64,000 nt of DNA from Muribaculaceae bacterium (GCA_022508985.1 JAFLUA010000001.1:124001-188000), one strand, 5' to 3'; shown: positions 35,733-45,329, counted from the first letter of the stretch. The notes: generated by a model from the letters alone, not told the origin. Numbers and translations are program-made.

Positions 35733-36680
35733 TTAATTGTCGTTAAGCATAAGAAAACGCTCGGCATCGAGAGCTGCTCTACATCCGGAACCGGCTGCAG
35801 AAATGGCTTGTTGGTATGAAGGATCTGCCACATCTCCTGCCGCAAAAACGCCGGCAATATTTGTTGCCGTAGATTTACCTTGTGTTACAATGTAGCCTTG
35901 TTCGTCAAGTGTTAGCGCATCACCGAAAATGGCCGTATTTGGAGTGTGGCCAATAGCCAAGAAGAAACCATCGATAGCGATGTCGAATTCTTCTTCCATT
36001 TCGGAGCCGCGATGCCGGATAAGATGAGCACCTTCAAGGCCATTTTCACCGAAAAGAGAAAGCGTGTTAGTATTGAATAAAACTTCGATTTTATCATTCT
36101 CGAGTACACGTTTCTGCATATATTTTGATGCCCGCAAATAGTCTTTACGCACAATCATATACACTTTCGATGCGAGATGCGACAGATATTCGGCTTCTTC
36201 ACAAGCCGTATCCCCACCGCCGACGACCGCAACAGGACGATTTCGGTAGAAAAATCCATCGCAGGTAGCGCAAGCCGATACACCAAGGCCCATATATTTT
36301 TGTTCGTCGGGTAAACCGAGATATTTGGCAGTAGCACCTGTGGCAATGATAATGGTGTCGGCCATAATATATTGGCTGCCACCGTTTATGGTGACTATGA
36401 ACGGACGCTTGCTAAAGTCGACCTCACTTACTTCTCCCGAGACTGTCTTCAAACCGAATCGCAACGCTTGAGCTCTGAAATCTTCCATCATCTGAGGGCC
36501 TGCAATGCCTTCAGGATATCCCGGGAAATTTTCTACGTCGGTAGTGGTAATGAGTTGTCCGCCGGGTTGTCTGCCGTCGACCATTATAGGGCTAAGGTTG
36601 GCGCGTGATGTATATATTCCGGCAGTATAACCGGCAGGCCCCGAGCCTATTATGAGACATTTAGTACTTAATTCGCTCAT
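35733..36680 (-). CDS. trxB: thioredoxin reductase
   Basis: A 315-residue NADPH-dependent flavoenzyme: FAD site GSGPAGYTA (near 12-20), redox-active CATC at 137-140, NADP site VGGGDTACEEA, and the C-terminal FAAGDVADPSYQQ. It keeps thioredoxin reduced in the cytoplasm. The length is standard. It lies between a lolA-like gene and ybaK in the same run. Confidence 0.95.
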   Translation of the reverse strand: MSELSTKCLIIGSGPAGYTAGIYTSRANLSPIMVDGRQPGGQLITTTDVENFPGYPEGIAGPQMMEDFRAQALRFGLKTVSGEVSEVDFSKRPFIVTINGGSQYIMADTIIIATGATAKYLGLPDEQKYMGLGVSACATCDGFFYRNRPVAVVGGGDTACEEAEYLSHLASKVYMIVRKDYLRASKYMQKRVLENDKIEVLFNTNTLSLFGENGLEGAHLIRHRGSEMEEEFDIAIDGFFLAIGHTPNTAIFGDALTLDEQGYIVTQGKSTATNIAGVFAAGDVADPSYQQAISAAGSGCRAALDAERFLMLNDN

Positions 36681-36691
36681 GGTAAAAGTAT

Positions 36692-37312
36692 TTATCGAAG
36701 GTCAATAATGTCGAACGAGGGATATCTTTTTTCATTAAACCGAAATATCGCATCGTTTTTAGTGTTACCGCCGGCAATCCTATCGATTTTAACTTCGATG
36801 TGTTGGTTGTCGTAGAAGTTAACGAGAATCGATGTTGGCCATAAGGTAGCGGTATTTAAAGTCAGAATAATTTTCTCTATGCCTGAGTTGTTGTTTTTAG
36901 GTGTCAACTCGATGCTGTATAGGTTTTTCACATCGGGCAAACGGCGCGCGTTGTAGTACCCGTTGTGCGCTGTAATGATTGCAAAAGGATTGCTCACCAT
37001 CAGTTCCTCAACCGAAGGCTCACTGATATTAACTTCTTTAGAGGCCTGCATAAGAGTCCATTGCGTTTTTCCATCATACCAAACCGATATATCCGGAGTG
37101 GCTATAGTAAATTTTGAACCGGCCATAATTATCGACCCTTGTACCCGGGCATCGCCTCCATTGATAGTGAAAATAGCTTCAACCGATTGAGCCGCAGCAA
37201 CGTTAGTTTTGAGCTTATCAAGAATAGCCGAAGCCGATAATTGGGCAGTCGCGCATAAGCATGACAATGACAGCAGTATGCAAGAAATGATGTGACGGGG
37301 CTGAACTTTCAT
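36692..37312 (-). CDS. LolA-like outer-membrane lipoprotein carrier
   Basis: A 206-residue periplasmic protein with signal peptide (cleavage near ATAQ, residue 23) and a LolA-like fold pattern: an N-terminal helix ILDKLKTNVA, then beta strands FTINGGDARVQGSIIMAG, ISVWYDGKTQWT, and later strands with NPFAII. LolA shuttles lipoproteins from inner to outer membrane. Sequence identity in this phylum is low, so the call rests on fold pattern and its classic place next to ftsK (18 nt away). Confidence 0.82.
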   Translation of the reverse strand: MKVQPRHIISCILLSLSCLCATAQLSASAILDKLKTNVAAAQSVEAIFTINGGDARVQGSIIMAGSKFTIATPDISVWYDGKTQWTLMQASKEVNISEPSVEELMVSNPFAIITAHNGYYNARRLPDVKNLYSIELTPKNNNSGIEKIILTLNTATLWPTSILVNFYDNQHIEVKIDRIAGGNTKNDAIFRFNEKRYPSFDIIDLR

Positions 37313-37330
37313 ATTGAATAATCCATGATG

Positions 37331-39946
37331 CTATTCAAATAAACGCTTAACCTCGTCGGGAGTCATGCACACTTCGCGAGGTTTCGAGCCGTTGGCACGA
37401 CCGACGATACCCATGCTTTCCATTTTATCCATGTATCGCGCAGCCTTGTTAAATCCTATTTCAAATTTACGTTGCAACGAAGTAATAGAAGCCGAAGTCT
37501 GAGTTGAAATAAATAAAGCACAATTCTTGAACTCTTCTGTGATAGCACCAAAATCGACCTCGGAACTTGTTTCCGCACCTTCAATTTGTGGTTCCGGTAA
37601 TTCGTAGCATGAAACAAATCCTTGTTGATTACCGATATGTTCACAAATGGCTTCCACCTCAGGAGTGTCAACAAAAGAGCACTGAACGCGATCAAGAGTT
37701 CCGTTGATAAGAGTTAGCATATCGCCTTTACCTATCAGGTTTTGAGCCCCCGGTCGGTCGATGATAGTCTTGCTATCGACACCTTGAGTAACTTTGAATG
37801 CGATACGCGCCGTGAAGTTATTCTTTATCATGCCGGTGATAACATCGGTCGACGGTCGCTGTGTGGCAAGAATCATGTGTATACCCACAGCACGCGCTTT
37901 CTGTGTGATGCGAGCGATAGGCACAGATACCTCACGTCCAACAACCATTACCAAGTCGGCATATTCATCGACAATAACAACGATATACGGCATGAAGCGA
38001 TGTCCGTCTTCAGGATTGAGACGTCGCTCAATAAATTTGTCGTTATATTCGTTAATAGCACGTACGCGAGCGGCGCTCAATAGTTTGTAGCGATTTTCCA
38101 TTTCAACGCAAAGAGAGTTAAGCGTCGCAACAACTTTGTTAGGGTCGGTTATAACAGCTTTTTCTTCATCAGGCAACTTGGCGAGGTATTGTTTCGAAAT
38201 AGACTCGTATAATGTGAACTCAACCGATTTTGGGTCAACGAGAACAAATTTTAGCTCATCGGGATGTTTGGAATAGAGTAGAGACGTGATAATACAATTA
38301 AGACCAACCGATTTACCTTGCCCCGTAGCGCCTGCAACAAGAAGGTGCGGCAGTTTTGCAAGGTCGGTCATAAAGTAGTCGTTGGATATTGTTGCCCCAA
38401 GGGCCAACGGCAAAGCCATTTTCGTATTAGCAAACAATTTAGACTCAACGATGTCTTTCATCGAGACGGTCCTTGGCTTGCGGTTTGGTACTTCAATGCC
38501 AACAGTTCCTTTTCCGGGCATAGGAGCTATAATGCGTATTCCGAGAGCAGACAGCGACATGGCAATGTCATCTTCCAGCATCTTTATTTTAGCAATGCGG
38601 GTTCCGCCTTCAGGAACAATTTCGTAGAGCGTAACAGTCGGACCTATCGTAGCTGTAATACTCGTAATCTCTATTTTGTAGCTTCTAAGTGTGTTAACAA
38701 TGAGTTCTTTGTTGGCTAATTGTTCTTCTTCGTTTATCTCCGATACCGTTGAGCGATCGATGAGCAAAGATGTTGGTGGAAAAACAAAATTAGAATGAGA
38801 GGCTCTCACGTCATATGGGTGGTCGAGCGTGATGTGATCGCCATGACGGATTAGACTATTAGAGTCGGTTTCGGGTTGAGGATTATTTACTATTTCAAAG
38901 CTTGGTCCATCAAGCTCATCAACTTTTTTCACAGGAGCATCATCAACCTCGGTTGAGTCTGATTCCGTGTCGTCGTTCTCTCCAAAGCTATCGAGCCCCG
39001 GCGTCTTTTCAAATACTGTCTGACCGAGTCGATATTCTTCTTCGCTGTGATTACCGTTTTCGGTTTTGTCGACTTCGTCGTTGGTAGGCTTGTCGACTAA
39101 ATCGTCAACATCGCTCTCAAATTTATCCAAAGCGGGTTGCAGTTCGAGAGCACTTTTTTCGTTGTCTACGGTGTCATCGACATCGTAACTATCAATTGCC
39201 GGCTTACGGTGAATAACATTGCCGAGCATAGCCGCAAACTTTTTCAACGGATAAAAGTAGACAGCAATTAGCAGACCGATTAATAAAACTGATGCGCAAT
39301 ATGCTCCGAGCGCGCCAGTGTAGTCATATAGCCATAGATTCATGTAATAGCCGTGCTCGCCACCAAGGTGGAACATATTGGCTCGGTTGAAAGTTATAAG
39401 GCCAATGATGATAGATACGGCCGCGGTAGTGAATAAGCAGCGGAACGTAAAAGAGAAAAATGATATTTTACGTATGTGCATCACAGCCATACTTACAACA
39501 AAGATGTAAAATGCGAGAATGAACGAAGCAATGCCAAATGTCCTAACCATCAGTAGTTCTGCAAGCTTAGCGCCTGCAGCGCCCCCGGCATTTTCCACTT
39601 GATGCCCCGATGCAACGATTTCAGAAATCGAATGACCGTGAACGATGCTTTGGTCGGCATCGTTATTAAACAAGAAAGAGACGCATACGACGGCCATAAT
39701 TATGCCGATAAGGCACAATATAACGCCCACGCCTAAATGGGTGCGGTAATCTTGTATAAAATCAACAAAAGTATAAGAGTCTTTTTTCTTCTTCGTTTTA
39801 CGTCGCTTTGCAGAAGTGTTAGTAGTGGCAGCTTGTTGTCGTGAAGATGCATTTTGAGTAGCGTTATCCGACTTCTGTCGGCGCGAACTATAGTTGGCCG
39901 ATTGCGGCAGGGTATATTCTTCTGTTTCAGAATCGATATTTCGCAT
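37331..39946 (-). CDS. ftsK: DNA translocase FtsK/SpoIIIE
   Basis: An 871-residue septal DNA pump. Four or so N-terminal membrane helices lie between residues ~70 and 240, then an acidic Glu/Asp-rich linker (~260-360), then the motor with Walker A GATGQGKS (Lys545), VDPKSVEF and IVVIVDEYADL, and a C-terminal winged-helix gamma domain (SITSLQRKF, GFNKAARYMDKM) that reads KOPS-like sites. It moves chromosome dimers and termini through the closing septum. It is complete, with a basic, Ser/Thr-rich N-terminus before the first helix. Confidence 0.95.
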   Translation of the reverse strand: MRNIDSETEEYTLPQSANYSSRRQKSDNATQNASSRQQAATTNTSAKRRKTKKKKDSYTFVDFIQDYRTHLGVGVILCLIGIIMAVVCVSFLFNNDADQSIVHGHSISEIVASGHQVENAGGAAGAKLAELLMVRTFGIASFILAFYIFVVSMAVMHIRKISFFSFTFRCLFTTAAVSIIIGLITFNRANMFHLGGEHGYYMNLWLYDYTGALGAYCASVLLIGLLIAVYFYPLKKFAAMLGNVIHRKPAIDSYDVDDTVDNEKSALELQPALDKFESDVDDLVDKPTNDEVDKTENGNHSEEEYRLGQTVFEKTPGLDSFGENDDTESDSTEVDDAPVKKVDELDGPSFEIVNNPQPETDSNSLIRHGDHITLDHPYDVRASHSNFVFPPTSLLIDRSTVSEINEEEQLANKELIVNTLRSYKIEITSITATIGPTVTLYEIVPEGGTRIAKIKMLEDDIAMSLSALGIRIIAPMPGKGTVGIEVPNRKPRTVSMKDIVESKLFANTKMALPLALGATISNDYFMTDLAKLPHLLVAGATGQGKSVGLNCIITSLLYSKHPDELKFVLVDPKSVEFTLYESISKQYLAKLPDEEKAVITDPNKVVATLNSLCVEMENRYKLLSAARVRAINEYNDKFIERRLNPEDGHRFMPYIVVIVDEYADLVMVVGREVSVPIARITQKARAVGIHMILATQRPSTDVITGMIKNNFTARIAFKVTQGVDSKTIIDRPGAQNLIGKGDMLTLINGTLDRVQCSFVDTPEVEAICEHIGNQQGFVSCYELPEPQIEGAETSSEVDFGAITEEFKNCALFISTQTSASITSLQRKFEIGFNKAARYMDKMESMGIVGRANGSKPREVCMTPDEVKRLFE

Positions 39947-39979
39947 TTTTCGAGATAATTTTAGAGGTGAGAGTTTTTG

Positions 39980-40624
39980 TTAAAGAGCCGCGAGGGTCTC
40001 AATTTCAATAATTGGGTTAACGGAGCTGAATATGGAATTCCCGGCAACAAGAGCGTCGGCACCGGCCTTCGCTACACTCGCCCCGGTCGTTGCGTTGATG
40101 CCTCCGTCGACTTCAATTAAAGCATTAGATCCGGTTGCTGTTATCAATGCTCTAAGTTCACGCACTTTATTCACGGTGTTAGCGATAAAAGATTGTCCGC
40201 CAAATCCGGGATTAACACTCATTAGCAAAACCATGTCGAGCTCACAAATAATGTCGTTGAGCATACATACCGGAGTTGCAGGGTTGAGTGTTACGGCAGC
40301 CTTCATGCCAGCTGCATGAATGTTTTGAACAGTGCGATGAAGGTGTGTGCAAGCCTCGTAGTGAACGTTCATTATAGCAGCACCACAGTCGCGAACTTCG
40401 CTGACATATTTATCAGGGTTTACAATCATCAGATGGACATCGAGAGGCTTCTCGGTTATTTTAGCCACAGCTTTTATCACCGGGAAACCAAATGATATGT
40501 TGGGCACGAACACACCATCCATCACATCGCAATGAATCCAATGTGCTTTACTGCGGTTTATCATGTCGACATCGTCGGCGAGACGGGCGAAATTAGCTGA
40601 TAACAGAGAAGGTGCAACTATCAT
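39980..40624 (-). CDS. rpe: ribulose-phosphate 3-epimerase
   Basis: A 214-residue TIM barrel that interconverts ribulose 5-phosphate and xylulose 5-phosphate. Motifs are APSLLSANFARL at the start, HCDVMDGVFVPNISFG, DVHLMIVNPD, LLMSVNPGFGGQ and EVDGGINATT, which hold the metal and phosphate sites. I chose ATG 40624 because it gives the family length; the open frame continues 37 codons upstream into dedA. It starts 4 nt after the dedA stop. Confidence 0.95.
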   Translation of the reverse strand: MIVAPSLLSANFARLADDVDMINRSKAHWIHCDVMDGVFVPNISFGFPVIKAVAKITEKPLDVHLMIVNPDKYVSEVRDCGAAIMNVHYEACTHLHRTVQNIHAAGMKAAVTLNPATPVCMLNDIICELDMVLLMSVNPGFGGQSFIANTVNKVRELRALITATGSNALIEVDGGINATTGASVAKAGADALVAGNSIFSSVNPIIEIETLAAL

Positions 40625-40628
40625 GGCT

Positions 40629-41300
40629 CTATTTTTTATCTTTGAAGGCGTTATAAACGATATATGCAACACAAGCAATGAGAAGACAAATGCCACCGAT
40701 TGTGAGGTAGCTGTTATATTTCTCGACAGCTTCATATAGGTCGCTCAGGCTGACAGATTGAGCTAACCACCAGCCTAAAAAGGCCAGTATCATATTCCAC
40801 AATACGGCGCCGAGGGTTGTAAATAAACAGAATACCCCGATGTTCATTTTTGCAATACCTGCGGGGATGGATATCAATTGCCGTATTGCAGGTATTAATC
40901 GACCGATAAAGGTTGATATAGCGCCATGTTTGTAGAAATATTCTTCAGCACGAATTACTTTTTCTTGGTTGATAAGGCATGCATGGCCGATACGCGAATT
41001 AGCAAAGGCATACACTATCGGTCGGCCTATCAAGAGCGACAGAACGTAATTTATAAGAGCACCGCATAGGGCTCCGGCTGTTGCAACGATAATGATTAAA
41101 AATACGTTCATGTCGCCGCGTTGTACTGCCAAATAAGCTGCCGGAGGAACGACAACCTCTGATGGAAAGGGAATAAAAGAACTCTCTATCACCATGAAAA
41201 TGAAGACAAAAATATAGCTGGCATTGTTGACAAACCAGTCAAAAAACCATGCGGCATTCAAATAGTCGGTTATTGCAAGCGGAATAAAGAGTTCGTGCAT
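40629..41300 (-). CDS. DedA family membrane protein
   Basis: A 223-residue inner-membrane protein with about five to six helices and the DedA (SNARE-associated/VTT) core: ESSFIPFPSEVVVPPAAYLA near residue 40, an Arg in GRLIPAIRQLISIPAG near residue 140 and a C-terminal helix. DedA proteins are lipid scramblases or transporters linked to undecaprenyl-phosphate and phosphatidylethanolamine recycling and to membrane potential. It heads the run leading to rpe, ftsK and trxB. A -7-like TAATTTTG lies on the minus strand at 41326-41333. Confidence 0.9.
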   Translation of the reverse strand: MHELFIPLAITDYLNAAWFFDWFVNNASYIFVFIFMVIESSFIPFPSEVVVPPAAYLAVQRGDMNVFLIIIVATAGALCGALINYVLSLLIGRPIVYAFANSRIGHACLINQEKVIRAEEYFYKHGAISTFIGRLIPAIRQLISIPAGIAKMNIGVFCLFTTLGAVLWNMILAFLGWWLAQSVSLSDLYEAVEKYNSYLTIGGICLLIACVAYIVYNAFKDKK

Positions 41301-41325
41301 TGTGTATAGAATTCGTATTATAATA

Positions 41326-41333
41326 CAAAATTA
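41326..41333 (-). promoter_or_regulatory. possible -7 element of the dedA-led operon
   Basis: TAATTTTG on the minus strand matches TAnnTTTG, 26 nt before the dedA start; no TTTG at the right distance. Confidence 0.4.
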
Positions 41334-41391
41334 CTAATAAAATGCCATACCACTATATTTTGCAGCGAAAAAATAATCTAAAATTCAAAAA

Positions 41392-42000
41392 TTAATCTGC
41401 GGCCAAATCAAGAAATAATTTTACGCGAGCGAGGTATTCACGAAGATGATTTTTAAGTTTTTGAGTCTTAAAATCAGGCTCTTTGGCATTGAAAGCCGTG
41501 GCTTTAATATCGAAATGCTTTGCAATATATAGGGCCCTTGAATTATGATATTTTTGAGAAATGATTGTGAGGCTATCTAATTGGTATAAGTTCTTAGCGT
41601 TATAGAATGATTTAATTGTACGAGTGCCATCATAGTCTAAAGCTATCCTATTTGGATTTATGCCACGATTAATCAATGAGTCTCGCATTGCGGCAGGTTC
41701 GTCGCAACCAAATTCTTCATTAGCGCGGTAATCTCCACCGCTTACAATGATTTTGTCGATTTTACCAGCTTTTAAAAGCTCTTCCGCAGCATTTATGCGA
41801 TAATCAAAATAATAATTATGGGTACCTCGAGGAGTTATAGGCGAAGTCCCCAATAGAAGGCCGACACGATTGTGTGGAATATCGGTAATGTCGTCGAAAA
41901 TCTTTCCGGAAGCGTTGCTTAAGACTAACGAATTGCAGATAATAGCGAGGGCAAGCACGCAGGTTAGCGCTATTGCAATAAGAGACAATGTCTTTTTCAT
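41392..42000 (-). CDS. SanA/YdcF-like DUF218 membrane protein
   Basis: A 202-residue protein with one N-terminal membrane helix (residues 5-27) and a DUF218 domain: VGLLLGTSPITPRG, NAAEELLKAGKIDKIIVSGGDYR, DEPAAMRDSLINRG and a late LTIISQKYHNSRAL. It most resembles SanA, which in enterobacteria affects envelope permeability; the chemistry of the family is not settled. The start overlaps the preceding gene's stop by 4 nt, so it is the third gene of the vWA operon. Confidence 0.87.
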   Translation of the reverse strand: MKKTLSLIAIALTCVLALAIICNSLVLSNASGKIFDDITDIPHNRVGLLLGTSPITPRGTHNYYFDYRINAAEELLKAGKIDKIIVSGGDYRANEEFGCDEPAAMRDSLINRGINPNRIALDYDGTRTIKSFYNAKNLYQLDSLTIISQKYHNSRALYIAKHFDIKATAFNAKEPDFKTQKLKNHLREYLARVKLFLDLAAD

Positions 42001-43133
42001 TCTTCTTTCGTAGAGTTATAATTTGTTCGCATGGCCAATGTGATGCTTTCGCCTACCAGAGCTACATCGGCCAATAGATAGTGCCGTTTATGGCCTCGTT
42101 TTACAGTATGGCCTGCTATTTCGGCCGTGCGCAAAATGGCATTGCGAGTTTTATTGTCGTTAAAGAATGTGGCCGGTCCGATAACAAAGGCTGTAGCGCT
42201 TGGGCTGAGACCAAAAAGAATAATACCTGCATCAACATCGGTTTCAATAATTGGCGAGCGTGAAGTGTATTCCTTAATGCCGGAAAACAATCCACCTCGG
42301 TAAAACTGCTTTTTCAAAAGAGCATATTGCTCCCTTGCAAAATCTTCATCAATAAGAGTGAGGAGATAGCAATTCAATGCAGAATAAGAGCCTTTAATTG
42401 GAGCATCGTTCTCAAGATAAGATTTTAGCAGGCCGGTCTCAGAGTCGATCCATTTGTTTTTAGCCCGAGAAAGCCATTCGTTGACGGTGTTGTGATAATT
42501 GCCATTATCATGTAACGCAACTATGGCAACCAGCATATCAGGGATATATATCGGCTCGTTAGGGTATGTCGGCAAATTCATATCTTCCGATGCAAGAATC
42601 CTCCGATTCATGGTTTCGCAGATAGAGTCGTATAAATTATCGTATTTTGATTTTCCTACGATGCTTTTGTAATTGCCAATCATCCATGCCAAGTGGCTAA
42701 GATATGATATATGGCTGTTGTCACTGTCGAGGCTCTCAAGCGGATCTTCGCCCCACCGCACTATGTCATATAGTTTAAGTTCAGGAGAGAGGACAATTTT
42801 AATAAGGCTGTCGATGATTTCTTCCGTCGGCGAATTGGAGTAGAAATTATGACAATATGCAGTGTTTTGTAGAGACTTTGAAAGCATAGAGCAGGAATAT
42901 ATTGCCCATTCGCCTTGGTATTGTCGGCCGATGCCATGTGGCATTTTATTGATGAGTTGTAATGGTTCGACACAAATATTTTCAATTAGCCAGTCTCTGC
43001 GTTGTAAAATGTCGTCTTTCTCAGTGTCAGGGTTGCCATATCGGCAAGTTGCCCAAGACACCCACAAAACTTTTGTGAGTATCAAAGGCAACGTAATTAC
43101 AATTAAAATTCGGTATGGTTTACTGAAATGCAT
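41997..43133 (-). CDS. membrane-anchored protein of unknown function, possibly helical toroid
   Basis: A 378-residue protein with an N-terminal signal-anchor (residues 8-28), then a mostly alpha-helical region exported to the periplasm. Aromatic and glycine-containing helix pairs recur (RQYQGEWAIYSC, PNEPIYIPDMLVAI, GSYSALNCYLLTLI, DAGIILFGLSPSATAF), which recalls the alpha/alpha-barrel of some carbohydrate-active or terpene-processing enzymes. I cannot name a family or a catalytic residue. It overlaps the vWA gene by 1 nt and the sanA-like gene by 4 nt. Confidence 0.68.
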   Translation of the reverse strand: MHFSKPYRILIVITLPLILTKVLWVSWATCRYGNPDTEKDDILQRRDWLIENICVEPLQLINKMPHGIGRQYQGEWAIYSCSMLSKSLQNTAYCHNFYSNSPTEEIIDSLIKIVLSPELKLYDIVRWGEDPLESLDSDNSHISYLSHLAWMIGNYKSIVGKSKYDNLYDSICETMNRRILASEDMNLPTYPNEPIYIPDMLVAIVALHDNGNYHNTVNEWLSRAKNKWIDSETGLLKSYLENDAPIKGSYSALNCYLLTLIDEDFAREQYALLKKQFYRGGLFSGIKEYTSRSPIIETDVDAGIILFGLSPSATAFVIGPATFFNDNKTRNAILRTAEIAGHTVKRGHKRHYLLADVALVGESITLAMRTNYNSTKEE

Positions 43134-43948
43134 TAATCAAAAGAGTCTCGTTCTTTTTTGAGTGATTCATAAGATGCAAACATCTCGGCATCGTCACAGT
43201 CAAGCATTAGCTTATCAAACTTGGCCCGGCTTTTCATAGAGCCGCGGGCACTTGCGGTGGCACGCACAAGGTTTGCCGTCTTATATCCGGAGTGGAATGG
43301 AATGCTTACCCCATTAGTCATAGCAGAGAGTTCGCGATACCAATCAGCATCGGTGATTGTTACGGTGTCAATTTTTATTTTCTTATCAGCTGCTTTTCGA
43401 GCTTCAATGCGCCAGTCGATTTGATTTCCCACGACATAATCACGGTATGTGTAGCCAAGTGGGTGCGGATTTGCGTCGGCGATAAGTAATATCGTTTTTA
43501 TGGCATCTTTTCGCCATGGTGTTTCTTCGATTATTTTCTTCAACACAAGTTCATAAAACTCATCACCGTCTCCGCCGGAAGTGTTTTTCGATTCTAACAC
43601 AAACTTGATAAGATTATTTTCGTTGCGAGTGAGTGAGATTGATTGGTATGCGTCGCCAAATTTCTTAGAATTCGTCATATCGCAGTAATCGCCGAATGCG
43701 ACTATACCCAACCTAAGGTCTTCATTGTCGGAAAACAGTTCGGGGATAAGGCTGGCAACTTCTTTGCGGACAGCCCCAATATATTCAGCCATAGAGCCGG
43801 TCGTATCAAAGGCAATTACCATGTCGAGTTTCCCGACATTTTTAGGTTTAACCTCTTCAAAAGCTTTCTTTTCACTTGAAACATTAATAATTTGTGTTTT
43901 GCATACTTCTACTTTCTTTGATTTCTTAAAGATCATATTAAATTTCAT
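43133..43948 (-). CDS. von Willebrand factor A domain protein
   Basis: A 271-residue cytoplasmic protein without signal peptide. It has a vWA domain with a complete metal-ion-dependent adhesion site: DTTGS at residues 48-52, a second Thr in NTSGGDGDEF and the IADANPHP segment. Such domains bind metal and mediate protein contacts, often in surveillance or chelatase-like systems. It is the first gene of a three-gene operon with a periplasmic helical protein and a SanA-like protein. The start lies after a charged Lys-rich leader; no membrane helix is visible. Confidence 0.83.
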   Translation of the reverse strand: MKFNMIFKKSKKVEVCKTQIINVSSEKKAFEEVKPKNVGKLDMVIAFDTTGSMAEYIGAVRKEVASLIPELFSDNEDLRLGIVAFGDYCDMTNSKKFGDAYQSISLTRNENNLIKFVLESKNTSGGDGDEFYELVLKKIIEETPWRKDAIKTILLIADANPHPLGYTYRDYVVGNQIDWRIEARKAADKKIKIDTVTITDADWYRELSAMTNGVSIPFHSGYKTANLVRATASARGSMKSRAKFDKLMLDCDDAEMFASYESLKKERDSFD

Positions 43949-44019
43949 TTTTATTGTTTAAGACTAAATTTGTTGTTGGCTGCTATCAATTATTGCCATC
44001 ATAATTACAATCCAAAATT

Positions 44020-44061
44020 AGCTAAAATGAAAATAAGTGGCATCGTATTATAGATGCCACT
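44020..44061 (-). terminator. terminator of the SGNH hydrolase gene
   Basis: AGTGGCATC (44036-44044) pairs perfectly with GATGCCACT (44053-44061) around 8 nt; on the minus strand a T-rich tail follows. TAATTTTG on the minus strand at 44013-44020 may be a -7 element for the vWA operon. Confidence 0.7.
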
Positions 44062-44114
44062 GTACGAAATATGCTTTATTATGTATGAAATGTAGATTGT
44101 GCGGTTGCGGTGCG

Positions 44115-45209
44115 TTATCTCGCTTCTGTTAAGGCGTCATACATCAAGTCGGCTTGAAGCTCATAACCACCCTTAAGCAGGTGGATTCTGTCTTTGTTCA
44201 TAAGGCCGGCATCCAGCCATTTTGAAGAGGCACCTTCACCCCCGGCGATTGAATAGAAGTCCCAAACGGGAGTATTTAATTGTCGAGCTGTACGATATAT
44301 TATTTGCGAAGCCTCGGCCACGCGTTTGTTTACATCGTAATAAGGCGAAAGAGGATTCTGACCATGATTACGGTTCTTTTGGCACTCCATCGGTAGCAAA
44401 ACCAGCAATTCGGCTTTGGGATTGAATGCTTTTAGTGTTATGATGAGATTCCGGACAGAACGTTCGATTTCATCATCGGTCATCGACGAAAACCCTTCGT
44501 TAGTCCCCATTGAAAGAATTATTAAATCGGCGTTAAATTCGGCTGTGCTTTGCGGGAAATTATTGATAAGGCTATAGTCGGTAAAACAAGCTCCATTGTT
44601 TCCAATTGCAGAATAGATGATGCCCGATTTACCATTTTCTACATAAACTCCGTAGAAAGCTTCGCCTCCATTTATTGTTAAAGTGATACTATCGGTTTTG
44701 TGGCTTAATTTATTGGTAGTTACGCCGTTTGATGTGAATATTTTGCATTGGGTGAATGGGTCTCCGGGAGTGATTGCCGCAATTGTTAAAGGAGAATTAC
44801 TTTCAACGGCTACGCCGGTTACGCCAGGCCGTACCGGCCATGGGAATTTTAACAGGCGAGTTTGTAGCAGAGGGTTCGACGTTAATTGTTTTAGAGTGTA
44901 TTCATAAGTTTGATTAGTGCCGGCGAGCCTCAAAGGCGACAAAAGGCCTCGGCCTGCATTGCCATATCTCTCTTGCAATTTTTTGCGAAGGGCATTTGTG
45001 ACAAACTCGGCTTGGATGTGAGAATCGCCTATGTGTAGCACCCGAATGACAGTATCGTTGCCTGCTTCAAGAGCTTTCAGGCCCTCGCAAAAGTGGGGTA
45101 GTGAGCCTTCGATGTGATTGGCGTCAACGTTTATAAACTCAGGATAAGTAGCCGCAAAACCGGTGGCGACAATAAAAGATATCCAAAAGGCTGAAAGGAG
45201 GTGTTTCAT
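44115..45209 (-). CDS. secreted SGNH/GDSL hydrolase
   Basis: A 364-residue exported esterase-like enzyme. The signal peptide ends near FAAT (residue 21). Block I is HIGDSHIQAEF with the nucleophile Ser63, a block III-like SMGTNEG provides the Asn and the C-terminal DRIHLLKGG gives the Asp/His pair. A beta-sandwich-like insert lies between blocks I and III, as in peptidoglycan or polysaccharide O-acetylesterases; its substrate is not proven. The ORF runs 65 codons further upstream, but ATG 45209 begins the signal peptide. It is divergent from porQ. Confidence 0.88.
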   Translation of the reverse strand: MKHLLSAFWISFIVATGFAATYPEFINVDANHIEGSLPHFCEGLKALEAGNDTVIRVLHIGDSHIQAEFVTNALRKKLQERYGNAGRGLLSPLRLAGTNQTYEYTLKQLTSNPLLQTRLLKFPWPVRPGVTGVAVESNSPLTIAAITPGDPFTQCKIFTSNGVTTNKLSHKTDSITLTINGGEAFYGVYVENGKSGIIYSAIGNNGACFTDYSLINNFPQSTAEFNADLIILSMGTNEGFSSMTDDEIERSVRNLIITLKAFNPKAELLVLLPMECQKNRNHGQNPLSPYYDVNKRVAEASQIIYRTARQLNTPVWDFYSIAGGEGASSKWLDAGLMNKDRIHLLKGGYELQADLMYDALTEAR

Positions 45210-45329
45210 CGCGATTTTTTTATGATATTCGACTACAAAATTAAATAAAAAATGATACAATAGAAAGTTAAATTTTGCGTTATAATATAATGTAAGTAAC
45301 TTTGTAGGCACAACTCGCAGGTAATCGGA
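45210..45329. promoter_or_regulatory. divergent promoter region of SGNH hydrolase and porQ
   Basis: On the plus strand TTTG (45274-45277), 19 bp and TAACTTTG (45297-45304) form a good promoter for porQ. On the minus strand TAATTTTG (45236-45243) is a -7-like element for the hydrolase. Confidence 0.75.

Noticed and set aside
38318-38719. A 133-residue plus-strand ORF opposite ftsK
   Set aside because: Antisense shadow of the conserved motor domain.
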